Shown here: piece after piece, positions 44,592-53,820 of the stretch
Position numbering within the stretch: position 1 is the stretch's first letter
Layout of the letters: each line of letters starts with the position of its first letter
Source: JBIOXB01 sp050732395
Lineage (GTDB): Bacteria; Zhuqueibacterota; Zhuqueibacteria; Zhuqueibacterales; Zhuqueibacteraceae
Direction of reading: 5' to 3'
DNA length: 64,000 nt
Assembly: GCA_050732395.1 (NCBI GenBank)
Contig: JBOHQX010000300.1
Location: forward strand, 12,838 to 76,837
Translations under genes and position numbers: made by a program
The notes under the pieces: generated by a model
Databases searched by the model: none
What the model was told of the DNA's origin: nothing
Seen by the model: the letters and a program-made list of their open reading frames with translations, nothing else

Positions 44592-47500
44592 TCCCACCCC
44601 CCGTGCCGCCAAATATTCATAAAACCTCCATCGCATATTCACGTCCTCCTGCGCCGCCTTGAGCAGTTGCTTGGCCTCCTCCGGCTTGCTCTTGGTGAGC
44701 ATTTCGAAGCGATTCTCCATGTACAAATATTTTTCCACCGGCATTTTCGGAGGCTGGGAATCGAGCTGCAGCGGATTTTCGCCCTTATTCGCCCGATCGG
44801 GGTGATAGCGATATAGCAGCCATTGTCCGGTATCGACCGCAGCTTTTTGATTTTGCATAGCGGTCGCCATGTTGATGCCATGCGCGATGCAATGACTATA
44901 CGCGATAATCAGCGACGGCCCTTCATATGCTTCGGCCTCGAGAAAGGCCTTGAGCGTATGCTCATCCTTCGCGCCCATGGCCACGCGGGCAACGTAGACG
45001 TTGCCGTAAGTCATGGCAATCAAGCCGAGGTCCTTTTTCGGTGCGGACTTGCCACCGGCGGCGAATTTCGCCACCGCGCCGCGCGGCGTGGCTTTGGACA
45101 TTTGCCCGCCGGTGTTGGAATACACTTCGGTGTCGAGTACAAGCACGTTCACATTACGCCCACTTGCGAGCACGTGATCCAGGCCGCCGAATCCGATGTC
45201 ATAGGCCCAGCCATCTCCGCCGATGATCCATACGCTCTTTTTGACCAGCATATCTGCGAGCGGCAGCAATCTTTGTGCGGCGGGGGTATTGAATCTTTCC
45301 AGCTTTCTTTTGAGCAGTTCGACTCGCATGCGCTGTTCATAAATATCGGCTTCATCCTTTTGTTCTGCAGCAAGGATCGCATTGACCAGATCATCACCCA
45401 TCGCGCCGGATAATTCTTGCAGGTCCTGCGCCGCCATTTCTTTTTGTTTGTCGAGGGCGAGGCGAAATCCCAAACCAAATTCCGCATTATCTTCAAAGAG
45501 GGAGTTTGACCAGGCCGGCCCGCGGCCGTGGGCATTCGTAGTCCAGGGCGTGGTCGGCAGGTTGCCGCCGTAAATCGAGGAGCAGCCGGTGGCATTCGCA
45601 ATCATCGCTCGTTCGCCGAACAATTGGGTGAGCAGCTTGATATAGGGCGTTTCACCGCAACCCGCGCACGCGCCGGAAAATTCAAACAATGGTTCTTGCA
45701 CTTGCTGCTGGCGAATACTCGTGTTTTTGATCCGGCGGCGGTCCATCTCGGGGATGGCCAAAAAGAAATCCCAGTTCTCGCGTTCCGCTGCGCGCAACGG
45801 CGGCTGCGGCCGCATATTGATGGCCTTGATGCGCGTCTCAGACTTTTTCCGGGCAGGGCAGACATCCACACAGAGTGCGCAGCCGGTGCAGTCTTCGGGC
45901 GCGACCTGGATCGTGTATTTCAATCCTTGCCATTCGCGGTCGCGAGCGTCACACTCTTTAAAGGTGTCCGGCGCGCCGGCAAGATGTTTTTCGTCGTAAG
46001 CCTTGATGCGAATCACGGCGTGCGGACAAACCATCGCGCATTTGCCGCATTGAATGCAAATATCCGGCTCCCATACCGGAATCTCCAAGGCCAAATTGCG
46101 TTTCTCCCATTTGGCCGTGCCCGTGGGAAACGTGCCGTCGACCGGCAGGGCGCTCACCGGCAGCTCGTCACCCTTGCCCGCGATGATTTTGCCCAGCACT
46201 TCACGCACGAAGGGCGCGGCCTGCGCGGTGGGTGGAGGCGGCAAAACCAGATAACCATTCGAATGATCCGGAGTTTTCACTTCGAACAAGTGCGCGAGCG
46301 TGCGATCGACCGCAGCGAGATTGATGCGAACGATCTCCTCGCCTTTTTTGCCGTAAGTTTCTTTCAATGAGCGCTTGATCGCCGCAATCGCTTCATCCTT
46401 CGGCAGCACGCCAGACAGCGCAAAAAAGCAAACTTGCATGACGGTGTTGATACGTCCGCCCATGCCGCTTTCCCGTGCGACTTTGTTGGCGTCGATCACA
46501 TAGAACTTCAGTTTTCTCTGCAGAATTTGTTTTTGCACCTCCGCCGGCAGATGCTGCCAAATCTCCTGCGGTCCATGGGCGCTATTCAGCAAAAACTTGC
46601 CCCCGGCAACGATGCCATCCAGCATCTCGTACCGTTCGAGAAAGATCTGTTGATGGCAGGCAACGAAATTGGGCCGTGTCACCAGGTAAGTCGAATGAAT
46701 CGGTTCCGGACCAAAACGCAGATGCGAGACCGTGATCGCGCCCGCTTTTTTTGAATCATAAACGAAATAGCCTTGCGCATAATTGCCGGTGTTCTCGCCA
46801 ATGATTTTGATGGAGTTTTTGTTCGCACCGACGGTGCCATCGGAACCGAGACCGTAAAACAATGCACGGATCACGCTATCCGCCTCCGTGGAAAAGGCCG
46901 AATCATAAGGCAGGCTGGTGTGCGTCACGTCATCCTCAATGCCAATGGTGAAATGATTCTTGAGGGTGCTGCCGGATAAATGATCGAAGATTGCTTTCAC
47001 CATCGCCGGCGTGAATTCCTTCGAGGATAGGCCATAGCGCCCGCCAATGATTTTCGGAGATTTTTCTATCCAGCCGTTGCTTGTGCCTTCATGAATGGCA
47101 TTGACGCAATCAAGATAAAGCGGCTCGCCGGCACTGCCCGGTTCCTTTGTGCGATCGAGCACGGCGATAGCTTTTGTAGTTGCCGGCAGAGCTTCAAGAA
47201 AACGCCTCACGTCAAACGGGCGATACAACCGCACCTTGAGTATGCCAGTTTTTTCACCGCGTTTATTGAGATAATCGATGGTCTCCTGGACCGTTTCGCA
47301 ACCAGAACCCATCAATACCAGCACGCGCATGGCCTCCGGATCGCCATAATATTCGAATAAACGATATTGCCGCCCTGCGACTCGTGCAAATTTGTCCATG
47401 ACCTGTTGTACGATGTCGGGGCAGGCGAGATAGTGAGGATTGACCGTTTCGCGCGCCTGGAAATACACGTCCGGGTTCTGTGCCGTGCCGCGCAGTACCG

Positions 47501-48140
47501 GATGATCCGGCGAAAGCGCGCGGCTGCGATGAGCCCTCACCCGCTCCTCCTCGATCATGGCACGCATGTGATCATCGGACAACATTTCAATTTTTGACAC
47601 TTCGTGTGATGTGCGGAAACCGTCGAAGAAATGCAGAAATGGAATGCGCGTCTCCAGCGTGGCGGCATGTGCGATCAAGGCAAAATCCATGGCCTCTTGC
47701 ACCGAAGCGGAGGAGAGCAGGGCAAAGCCTGTTGCGCGCGTGGCCATGACGTCGCTATGATCGCCGAATATCGAAAGTCCTTGCGCAGCCAATGCGCGCG
47801 CCGCGACATGAAATACGGTTGCAGTGAGCTCCCCGGCGATTTTGTACATGTTGGGAATCATCAACAGGAACCCCTGCGAGGAGGTGAAGGTTGTGGTCAA
47901 TGCTCCGGCTTGCAAAGCGCCGTGCACCGCGCCCGCGGCGCCAGCCTCACTTTGCATTTCCACCACGGTTGGCACAATGCCCCACAAATTCGGATTTCGT
48001 TCCGCCGCCCAGGCATCAGCCCACTCGCCCATGGGAGAGGAGGGCGTGATGGGATAAATGGCAATCACTTCGTTCAAACGGAACGCCACGTGCGCTACGG
48101 CTTCGTTGCCGTCGAGGGTTACAAAGTTTTTTGTCTTCAT
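44553..48140 (-). CDS. nifJ: Pyruvate:ferredoxin (flavodoxin) oxidoreductase
   Basis: I place the start at the second of two ATGs (48140; GGGAG seven bases upstream), giving about 1195 residues, normal for the single-chain enzyme. Domains in order: N-terminal pyrimidine-binding domain (NEAVAHVAFRLNEVIAIYPITPSSPMGEWADAWA region), transketolase-like domain II, gamma domain (about 420-620), EKR linker, two 4Fe-4S ferredoxin sites (CIQCGKCAMVCPH about 698, CTGCALCVDVCP about 752), a further cluster ligand set (CAGCGETPY about 827) and the TPP site (GDGWAYDIGFGG, VLDTEVYSNTGGQ about 980-1010). It oxidises pyruvate to acetyl-CoA and CO2, reducing ferredoxin, and marks an anaerobic metabolism. The tail is extended by a heptamer repeat. 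Confidence 0.96.
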   Translation of the reverse strand: MKTKNFVTLDGNEAVAHVAFRLNEVIAIYPITPSSPMGEWADAWAAERNPNLWGIVPTVVEMQSEAGAAGAVHGALQAGALTTTFTSSQGFLLMIPNMYKIAGELTATVFHVAARALAAQGLSIFGDHSDVMATRATGFALLSSASVQEAMDFALIAHAATLETRIPFLHFFDGFRTSHEVSKIEMLSDDHMRAMIEEERVRAHRSRALSPDHPVLRGTAQNPDVYFQARETVNPHYLACPDIVQQVMDKFARVAGRQYRLFEYYGDPEAMRVLVLMGSGCETVQETIDYLNKRGEKTGILKVRLYRPFDVRRFLEALPATTKAIAVLDRTKEPGSAGEPLYLDCVNAIHEGTSNGWIEKSPKIIGGRYGLSSKEFTPAMVKAIFDHLSGSTLKNHFTIGIEDDVTHTSLPYDSAFSTEADSVIRALFYGLGSDGTVGANKNSIKIIGENTGNYAQGYFVYDSKKAGAITVSHLRFGPEPIHSTYLVTRPNFVACHQQIFLERYEMLDGIVAGGKFLLNSAHGPQEIWQHLPAEVQKQILQRKLKFYVIDANKVARESGMGGRINTVMQVCFFALSGVLPKDEAIAAIKRSLKETYGKKGEEIVRINLAAVDRTLAHLFEVKTPDHSNGYLVLPPPPTAQAAPFVREVLGKIIAGKGDELPVSALPVDGTFPTGTAKWEKRNLALEIPVWEPDICIQCGKCAMVCPHAVIRIKAYDEKHLAGAPDTFKECDARDREWQGLKYTIQVAPEDCTGCALCVDVCPARKKSETRIKAINMRPQPPLRAAERENWDFFLAIPEMDRRRIKNTSIRQQQVQEPLFEFSGACAGCGETPYIKLLTQLFGERAMIANATGCSSIYGGNLPTTPWTTNAHGRGPAWSNSLFEDNAEFGLGFRLALDKQKEMAAQDLQELSGAMGDDLVNAILAAEQKDEADIYEQRMRVELLKRKLERFNTPAAQRLLPLADMLVKKSVWIIGGDGWAYDIGFGGLDHVLASGRNVNVLVLDTEVYSNTGGQMSKATPRGAVAKFAAGGKSAPKKDLGLIAMTYGNVYVARVAMGAKDEHTLKAFLEAEAYEGPSLIIAYSHCIAHGINMATAMQNQKAAVDTGQWLLYRYHPDRANKGENPLQLDSQPPKMPVEKYLYMENRFEMLTKSKPEEAKQLLKAAQEDVNMRWRFYEYLAARGVGVEDRRWRMVDRG

Positions 48141-48315
48141 CATGAGACTCCCAACATCTGCATGGCCATGTTCAAGCGTGAAAATGAGCGCCATCGAATC
48201 GCGCACCAATGCCGGCATGGCCGGTGAGATTAGTTTAAGAGCACAACCTGCGTGCAACCGACTTCGCTGCAAATGCTAAAGCTTTACACTTCAAACAATA
48301 TGCCTTTATCCTCCG

Positions 48316-48352
48316 AAAAAAAAGAAAGCCGTTCGTACGTACACAAACGGCC
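48316..48352 (-). terminator. Rho-independent terminator downstream of the CDF gene
   Basis: On the reverse strand GGCCGTTTGTGTACG pairs with CGTACGAACGGC, followed by TTTCTTTTTTTT (48316-48327 on the forward strand as A residues). It ends transcription from the cation efflux gene before nifJ. The remainder of this 366-bp gap holds nothing I can identify beyond presumed nifJ promoter DNA. Confidence 0.85.
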
Positions 48353-48506
48353 ATAAAACAGCTGATTATCGTGCACTTGCTGTTTAAGGAATTATTGCAT
48401 CATCTCGCATTTTTCTTAGTCTTAATAAAACGAATGGCTGCAGTTCTTATCTTTGAGAAGACTTGCACAAATGATCGCCAAACCAACAGGTCCAGATCTC
48501 TTCGAG

Positions 48507-49508
48507 TTATTGTCTCTGCGCCGGGTTATTCGGCCGACCATGTGTGTCATTTTCCAAAAACTTCTCGTGGATCTCGTCATGGCTTTCTATCGGCTCCAAG
48601 TGGGTGGTGATTTCTATGGTCATGGGAAAAGCATGGTGAATTTCCTGCTCAATGAGGGTAGCCAGCTCATGCGCTTGCACAATCGAGGTCGCTTCCGGAA
48701 AGAGCATGTGGCATTCAACCAGCAGTTTATTACCGGAATTGCGATGGCGCAGGCTGTGAAATTGCAAGCGGTATTTCCGCGTTTCGCGTTGCAAAATCTC
48801 ACGAAGTTTGGCATCGATCTCCGGATCCATCTCATCCATCAAGCCGCCAATCGCGCGCCGGATCAACTTCGAGCCCGTCCAAAGAATATTGAGTGCGACG
48901 AGTATGGCGATGAGTGGATCGAAGGGCAGCCAACCGGTCCAAAGCGTCAACAGCAGCGCTAAGATCACGCCCAAGCTCGTCCAGCTATCCGTGAGCACAT
49001 GTTTGCCGTTCGCCTCAAGCACGAGGGAATAGTGCTTGCGGCCTTGCCGAACGAGATACCAGCCCAATGCACCATTGATGAGTGTGGCGAACGCAATAAA
49101 GCCTGCGCCGGCGGCGATATTTTGCAATTGCAATCCCGCGAGCCATTTTTGCACGGCTTCATGAATGATGAACACGGCGGCAACAACAATCATGGCGCCC
49201 TCGAAACCCGCAGAGAAAAAACTGATGCGGTCGTGGCCGTAGAGATGCGACCCGTCCGCCGGCTTCATACTGAGCCACAGGCTATAAGCCGCGAAACCAA
49301 CGGCGAAGAGGTGAACGACGGACTCCGCGGCATCAGCCATGATGGCTGCCGAATGCGTCATCACATAAGCGATTACTTTGGTGAAGAACATCAAAACGCC
49401 GGCTGCCAGCGAAAGGCTCATCGCAAATTTCGATTGCCGTATCGGATCGTTCGTTCTATTCACGCGGGCAAGTGCTTTCATAGTTTTATAAGAAGGAAAG
49501 CAGATCAT
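48507..49508 (-). CDS. Cation diffusion facilitator (CDF) transporter
   Basis: A 333-residue inner-membrane protein with six helices (SLAAGVLMFFTKVIAYVMT, then MADAAESVVHLFAVGFAAYS, ...) and a cytoplasmic C-terminal ferredoxin-like domain (LQFHSLRHRNSGNKLLVECHMLFP). The transport-site motif HSAAIMADAAESVVH and YGHDRISFFSAGFEG fit the CDF family, exchanging Zn2+, Fe2+ or similar for protons. The metal cannot be assigned with confidence. Start uncertain: ATG 49508 or 49481, neither with a strong ribosome binding site. Confidence 0.9.
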   Translation of the reverse strand: MICFPSYKTMKALARVNRTNDPIRQSKFAMSLSLAAGVLMFFTKVIAYVMTHSAAIMADAAESVVHLFAVGFAAYSLWLSMKPADGSHLYGHDRISFFSAGFEGAMIVVAAVFIIHEAVQKWLAGLQLQNIAAGAGFIAFATLINGALGWYLVRQGRKHYSLVLEANGKHVLTDSWTSLGVILALLLTLWTGWLPFDPLIAILVALNILWTGSKLIRRAIGGLMDEMDPEIDAKLREILQRETRKYRLQFHSLRHRNSGNKLLVECHMLFPEATSIVQAHELATLIEQEIHHAFPMTIEITTHLEPIESHDEIHEKFLENDTHGRPNNPAQRQ

Positions 49509-49568
49509 CGTTGCGTGTCAAAAAGGTTATACGGAAGATTCTCACTACGAGCCGCACCCAAACAGGCT

Positions 49569-51005
49569 CTAAACCGTCTTCATCAAATTGACGGTCAAGC
49601 ACAAAACCGCCGTCATCGCGACCATACCAGAGATCGCAAAGAGGGTTTGGGATACTACAATGATTGCAGGAAATGCCTCAAACACGACCACCGGCAAAAG
49701 TAATGGCATGATGCGAAAAATAGCCGCGGCATTGCCCAACCAAAACGTAGCCTCCACCAGCTTCGCGCTCCAAATTCTTTTCTTCTGCATGAATCCCGGA
49801 ATCATGCGCACCGACATGCCAAAGATGAGGAGACAGATGAATCCTAAAAGATAAACGTGGCGGCCGGCGTCGCTGCTGTGTGTGAGTGTAAAACCGAAAA
49901 TCGTACTGGCGCCGGAAAGCATTTCCAAGGTGGCGCCGAGCGCGAGCCAGCAATAAGAAGCATAAACCAAGCGCTCGAATCGCCCAAACTCGCCATAGTC
50001 CGGCAGGCCTGGCCGCGTTCGTAGCCGCTCCGGCCCAGGATGAAATACGCGATTGACCGTCCAAGGCTGGCGCCGGCGCGTGAGCAAATCCAGCTTCCAT
50101 ATGAAAATTAGAATCACGCTACCTTTGAAGATCATCCCAATGCTCGAGAGCAACAGCGGCCATTTGGAAGGAATACTTGCGATCGGCGGCAGATTCGGCA
50201 AGACTTGCAAGCAGAACATACAACCATAGACATATGCCAGCCTTCGCACCGGCCACTCCGGCGCGCGCAGCCGGAGATAAAGCGGAAACATGCGCACGGA
50301 AAAGGCAAATGCCACTGGCATGAGCACCAAACCCATGAAGGCCTGAATCGCAAATTCATTCCACGCCTGCATCACCACCAAGGATTCGCTCACCGCCATT
50401 TGCACAAGCAAAGCGAGATTGATGGCGGCGTATAGATTCCAACCTACCAGCATCATCAGAAAGAATGGCGCTACTTGAGATAAAGCGGGGCGCTTGCTGA
50501 GGTCTTCGCTGCGGCGAAAAGCGCTGAGGAGCAGGCCCGCATACAAGAGGATGCCGATCCATTCCAACAAGCCCGAGGCCACGACCATCCATGCCACCGG
50601 GACGAAAAACGCACCATTGACAACATAAGGCATCACGCATTGGCCGAAGCTTCTTAAAATGAGGCCGGAGGCGATTAGCCACAAAATCCATACAATCCAC
50701 TCGGGATGAGTAATGGGAACGCCGGCAAGGCGCGGAATGAAATGCAGGCTGATGCTGATGATGAACAATCCCACCCACGCCACGAGCTGCACGTGGCCAT
50801 GAACTTGGACGAGACTGTAGAACGCCGGCCCCAATGGAAAATCGAATCCGATGACGGCAGCGACGTGCGCGCCGATTGCAAAGCCGATAAAGAGCGCTGC
50901 TGCTAAAGCGACCCAGATGTAGTCGAGCTGAAATTCAGCTTGCTTTATTTGGGTTGGAGATTGAGTTTGAATGGCGTCCATGCGCAATGATATCTGAATC
51001 AACAC
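49569..51005 (-). CDS. Polytopic membrane protein, NnrS / heme-copper oxidase subunit I-like
   Basis: A 478-residue protein with about 12 membrane helices. LVQVHGHVQLVAWVGLFIISISLHFIPRL (HGHxQ...GLF...HFIPR) resembles NnrS and the subunit I fold of heme-copper oxidases, with histidines on several helices (about positions 68, 70, 87, 245-270 region). It lacks the full set of copper-B ligands visible in true oxidases. NnrS-type proteins bind heme and copper and relieve nitric oxide stress, which would fit a nos-carrying organism. Start uncertain: GTG 51005 or ATG 50981. It precedes the CDF gene and follows OsmC in transcription order. Confidence 0.55.
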   Translation of the reverse strand: MLIQISLRMDAIQTQSPTQIKQAEFQLDYIWVALAAALFIGFAIGAHVAAVIGFDFPLGPAFYSLVQVHGHVQLVAWVGLFIISISLHFIPRLAGVPITHPEWIVWILWLIASGLILRSFGQCVMPYVVNGAFFVPVAWMVVASGLLEWIGILLYAGLLLSAFRRSEDLSKRPALSQVAPFFLMMLVGWNLYAAINLALLVQMAVSESLVVMQAWNEFAIQAFMGLVLMPVAFAFSVRMFPLYLRLRAPEWPVRRLAYVYGCMFCLQVLPNLPPIASIPSKWPLLLSSIGMIFKGSVILIFIWKLDLLTRRRQPWTVNRVFHPGPERLRTRPGLPDYGEFGRFERLVYASYCWLALGATLEMLSGASTIFGFTLTHSSDAGRHVYLLGFICLLIFGMSVRMIPGFMQKKRIWSAKLVEATFWLGNAAAIFRIMPLLLPVVVFEAFPAIIVVSQTLFAISGMVAMTAVLCLTVNLMKTV

Positions 51006-51078
51006 CCTTCAACTACCGTGGGCAATTTTATTTCCCCCTGAAAGAATAAAAAAGAGAAGTGAAATATGCCATCTCAAA

Positions 51079-51546
51079 TCATCGCGCTTTGAAGACCGGC
51101 TCCACGAGAACCTTGGTGCGTATCGAATTCGCAATCAAACAAGCATGATGGGCATCGTGCAACGCTTTCTCCGCCGGTGCTAACGATTCGTGCCCGGCAA
51201 CGACGATAGCGGGGCGCAACACCACTCTGGTGAAGCGATAGCCTCCGTCACTGAATTCCAGCACGCCCTCGGCATGGCTGTGATAAGAAACAACGGACAA
51301 ATTGAGCTTTTGTGCAAAAGCAATGAAAGTCGTCATCGTGCAAGCTTCAACGGCAGCGACGAACAAATCTTCTGGCGTCCACACTCCGGCTTCACCTTTG
51401 AATTCCGGTGGGCTGGAAACGCGCAACTCGGGCTTGCCCTCCGCGCGCAACCAGCCTGCGCGATTGTCGGTCCACCGCAGCGCAGTGCGATACACAAATG
51501 ATTTGTGCCTCGCTTTGGACGGTGCGGTCGTTTCCTGTTTTATCAT
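51079..51546 (-). CDS. OsmC/Ohr-family peroxidase
   Basis: Starting at the ATG at 51546 (GAGGAAA six bases upstream) this is a 155-residue protein. Two conserved cysteines are visible (AVEACTMTTF about 72, HHACLIANS about 133), together with the SSPPEFKGEAGVWTPEDLF loop typical of OsmC. It would reduce organic hydroperoxides with dithiol reductants in the cytoplasm. It is 57 bp downstream of the ExbD pair and may be read through from that operon. Confidence 0.9.
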   Translation of the reverse strand: MIKQETTAPSKARHKSFVYRTALRWTDNRAGWLRAEGKPELRVSSPPEFKGEAGVWTPEDLFVAAVEACTMTTFIAFAQKLNLSVVSYHSHAEGVLEFSDGGYRFTRVVLRPAIVVAGHESLAPAEKALHDAHHACLIANSIRTKVLVEPVFKAR

Positions 51547-51602
51547 TGAATTTCCTCGGGCAGTGGGTTGTTTTATAAAAGGCAAATTCCATAACGGCCT
51601 TA

Positions 51603-52103
51603 TCACAACAATGCCGCCTTTTGCAAAACCTTGAGATCAACCTCGCGAATCTCTGCCAGGCTGAAACGGTTGACTTTCGCCATTTGCAGCTCGTCCATGA
51701 CATCGACCATTTGATGATATTTGCTCTTGCGGTCAACCTTGATCAGCGTCACGAGTTTGGGGTTATTCTCGTTGTGCATGATCAAAAACCTGCGCAACTG
51801 CTTGAATTCGAGGCGTTGCGGCGTTTCAATGCCGAAATTCCAAAAGATGCGGCCGTCCGATATCACGCGCAGGGTGAGCAGATTGGATTCGGCCACCTCT
51901 ACCTCCGTTTCCTGCGGCGGCAGATTGATCTCCATGGTTTGCGGCCGGAGGAACACGCTGGTCAACATGAAAAACGTCAACAGCAGGAAAGCGATATCTA
52001 CCATCGGCGTCATGTCGATGCGAATGCCGAGACGCCGCGTTTTATGGGTTTTCCTGCCCTTGCGGTTCTCCGGGCGCGGAGCGCCACTACCAACGTCTGC
52101 CAT
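51603..52103 (-). CDS. exbD: ExbD/TolR-family biopolymer transporter, copy 1
   Basis: A 166-residue protein: a basic cytoplasmic start (RRLGIRIDMTPMVDIAFLLLTFFMLTS) leads into one transmembrane helix with the proton-path Asp (DMTPMVD), followed by a periplasmic domain. It joins ExbB to power TonB. A GAGGTG lies four bases upstream of the ATG. Its first 94 bp overlap the 3' end of the second exbD in another frame. Confidence 0.92.
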   Translation of the reverse strand: MADVGSGAPRPENRKGRKTHKTRRLGIRIDMTPMVDIAFLLLTFFMLTSVFLRPQTMEINLPPQETEVEVAESNLLTLRVISDGRIFWNFGIETPQRLEFKQLRRFLIMHNENNPKLVTLIKVDRKSKYHQMVDVMDELQMAKVNRFSLAEIREVDLKVLQKAALL

Positions 52104-52585
52104 GATTGATCACCTCGATACTCGCCTTGTTCCAGATTCGTTACCAGATTAAAACGTGACAGATTGACTTTTTGCAGAACATCCATGACGTCCAAAACCG
52201 GGCCGTATTCGGCATTGCGGTCACTCTTGATCACAGCACGCAGCTTGGGGTTGGCGACACGCGCTTCCAACAACTTGCGCGACAACTCGCTCAATTGAAT
52301 CGGAACATCGGCCTTGAGCATGTTCTCCTGACCAAAAAGCTTGGCGCGCAAAAATTGAGAATCCACACCCATGTACAACGCGCCGTCTTTGGCAATGGTG
52401 ATGGTCATCACGTCGGTTTCCGGCAGTTTGATCTGCGCATGCGAATCCGGCAAAACAACATCCACTTCTGCCGGCGGCCGGAATTGCGTTGTGAGCATGA
52501 AAAATGTCAACAAGAGGAAAGCGACGTCCACCATTGGCGTCATGTCGATGCGAATACCCATGCGGGCTGTCTTAATTTTGGGCAT
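52010..52585 (-). CDS. exbD: ExbD/TolR-family biopolymer transporter, copy 2
   Basis: I place the start at the ATG at 52585 (AGGTGG five bases upstream); 191 residues. It has the same plan as copy 1: RMGIRIDMTPMVDVAFLLLTFFMLT, then a periplasmic domain ending SRFNLVTNLE. About 40 extra residues (QGEYRGDQSW... rich in Arg/Ala) follow and overlap copy 1 by 94 bp; they look like readthrough in an unselected frame after loss of an ancestral stop. Two ExbD paralogues after one ExbB are common in FCB bacteria and may serve hetero-oligomeric motors. Confidence 0.9.
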   Translation of the reverse strand: MPKIKTARMGIRIDMTPMVDVAFLLLTFFMLTTQFRPPAEVDVVLPDSHAQIKLPETDVMTITIAKDGALYMGVDSQFLRAKLFGQENMLKADVPIQLSELSRKLLEARVANPKLRAVIKSDRNAEYGPVLDVMDVLQKVNLSRFNLVTNLEQGEYRGDQSWQTLVVALRARRTARAGKPIKRGVSAFAST

Positions 52586-52619
52586 AGGGGCCACCTGTCT
52601 CTCGGTTTGCTGTTTCGTT

Positions 52620-52721
52620 GATGCTCGATCCTTGATCTTCGATGCTCATTAATTATGGCTGGATGTACAGCAGTGAAGATGATCGTGCATCGAGCATCCA
52701 GTATCGAGAATCCAGCATCCA
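52620..52721. repeat. Heptamer arrays in facing orientation (GATGCTC / GCATCGA)
   Basis: Four units GATGCTC, GATCCTT, GATCTTC, GATGCTC (52620-52647) face five units GCATCGA, GCATCCA, GTATCGA, GAATCCA, GCATCCA (52687-52721). The hairpin fills the gap between exbB and exbD, so it would be transcribed within the operon. Confidence 0.87.
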
Positions 52722-52725
52722 ACCC

Positions 52726-53490
52726 TCAAGCCGCTGCGACCTTCTCTTCGCTCTTACCCGTCAGGATCTCGACGACCGTATAGCTGGCTTCGTCGATCAT
52801 ATAGGTGAAATTATCCACCTTGGTGACGAAATAGTTGTAAAACACGATACCAATAATTGCGGCGGCCAAGCCTCCGGCGGTGTTGATCAACGCTTCGGAA
52901 ATGCCGATGGACAACTGTACGGCGTCCGGCGCGCCGGCATGCGCTAAAGCGCGAAACGCTCGAATCATGCCGATGGTCGTGCCCAGCAATCCTACCATGG
53001 TCGCAATCGAAGCAATGGTGGAGAGCGCGACGAGATTCTTCTCCAATAACGGCACTTCAAGCATGGTGGCTTGATCTATGGCGCGCTGTGTTTCGCTCGC
53101 GACTTTTTCCTGGTCGTTGTTGGTGCGTTGATGCACGATCTTGTAGCGCTCCAGTCCCGCGCGAATGATGTTCGCCAGCGAGCCGCGTTGTTCATTGCAG
53201 GCCGCGAGCGCGGTCTCTACTTTGCCGTCCATCAAGTCGCGTTGCACGTCGTGGAGAAAATTGGCCAGCGCGTTGCGGCCGCGCGCCTTCGTGAGCGACA
53301 ACCACCGCTCAACGATGAAAGTGATGTCCATCATCAACAGCGCCAACAGCACGATCACCAACGGACCGCCTTTGTAAATGAATTCCAGGCCGTATCTGTC
53401 CTGGGGCGCGCCGAAGATCGCGAAGAAGATATAAGCCGCAATCGCGAACTCGATCAATACCACGATAGCCAAAAAAAATTCTCTGCGCAT
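52726..53490 (-). CDS. exbB: MotA/TolQ/ExbB proton channel protein
   Basis: Starting at the ATG at 53490 (AGGAG seven bases upstream) this has 254 residues. Three membrane helices are visible (FLAIVVLIEFAIAAYIFFAIF; LVIVLLALLMMDITFIVERW; the paired C-terminal helices ATMVGLLGTTIGMIRAF and NTAGGLAAAIIGIVFYNYF). The conserved GLLGTTIGMIRAF and TAGGLAAAI motifs line the proton channel. With the two ExbD proteins and the TonB gene at 56.4 kb it forms the inner-membrane motor energising outer-membrane transport. Confidence 0.94.
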   Translation of the reverse strand: MRREFFLAIVVLIEFAIAAYIFFAIFGAPQDRYGLEFIYKGGPLVIVLLALLMMDITFIVERWLSLTKARGRNALANFLHDVQRDLMDGKVETALAACNEQRGSLANIIRAGLERYKIVHQRTNNDQEKVASETQRAIDQATMLEVPLLEKNLVALSTIASIATMVGLLGTTIGMIRAFRALAHAGAPDAVQLSIGISEALINTAGGLAAAIIGIVFYNYFVTKVDNFTYMIDEASYTVVEILTGKSEEKVAAA

Positions 53491-53652
53491 ACTCTGTCTC
53501 CTTTCAAGTTGAATCACCTGTTACTATATAACAAGTGCAATCGTTGCTTTTTAAGCAAAACCCATTGCAAAACTTCTTTAGGCAATATGATTAAAGAATT
53601 ATTTTGCCCGCAATCGTTTTGCTTTTATGGGTGCAAGCTTGTTTATGTTAGC

Positions 53653-53752
53653 TCATTCAGGAAAAATCTTTTTCAGCATTTCGAGTGCGCCAGATTTTAA
53701 CAAGATTCTTACAGAATGACATGCAAAGAGCATAGGAGATTCCTCTCTGCGT
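53653..53752. repeat. Degenerate REP palindromes, CATTC family
   Basis: TCATTCAGGAAAAATC (about 53654) and GATTCTTACAGAATGAC (about 53704) form one inverted pair; a further GAGATTCC...GGGAATGAC follows. The 323-bp gap between the TPR gene and exbB otherwise holds only the heptamer array at 53781 and the exbB leader. Confidence 0.55.
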
Positions 53753-53780
53753 GGGAATGACGTCCTGGTTTTATGAAAAA

Positions 53781-53820
53781 ACTGAACACTGATCACTGAA
53801 TACTGAACACTGACTACTGA
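53781..53820. repeat. Heptamer array (ACTGAAC)n at a stop codon
   Basis: ACTGAAC, ACTGATC, ACTGAAT, ACTGAAC, ACTGACT, ACTGA: five and a half 7-bp units. The stop codon of the TPR gene (53814-53816) lies inside the array, so the repeat abuts or has replaced the original 3' end. Confidence 0.87.

Noticed and set aside
45528..46370. 280-codon forward open frame opposite nifJ, and similar ones at 15535-16368 and 14332-15051
   Set aside because: Antisense shadows of conserved genes; no recognisable protein features.
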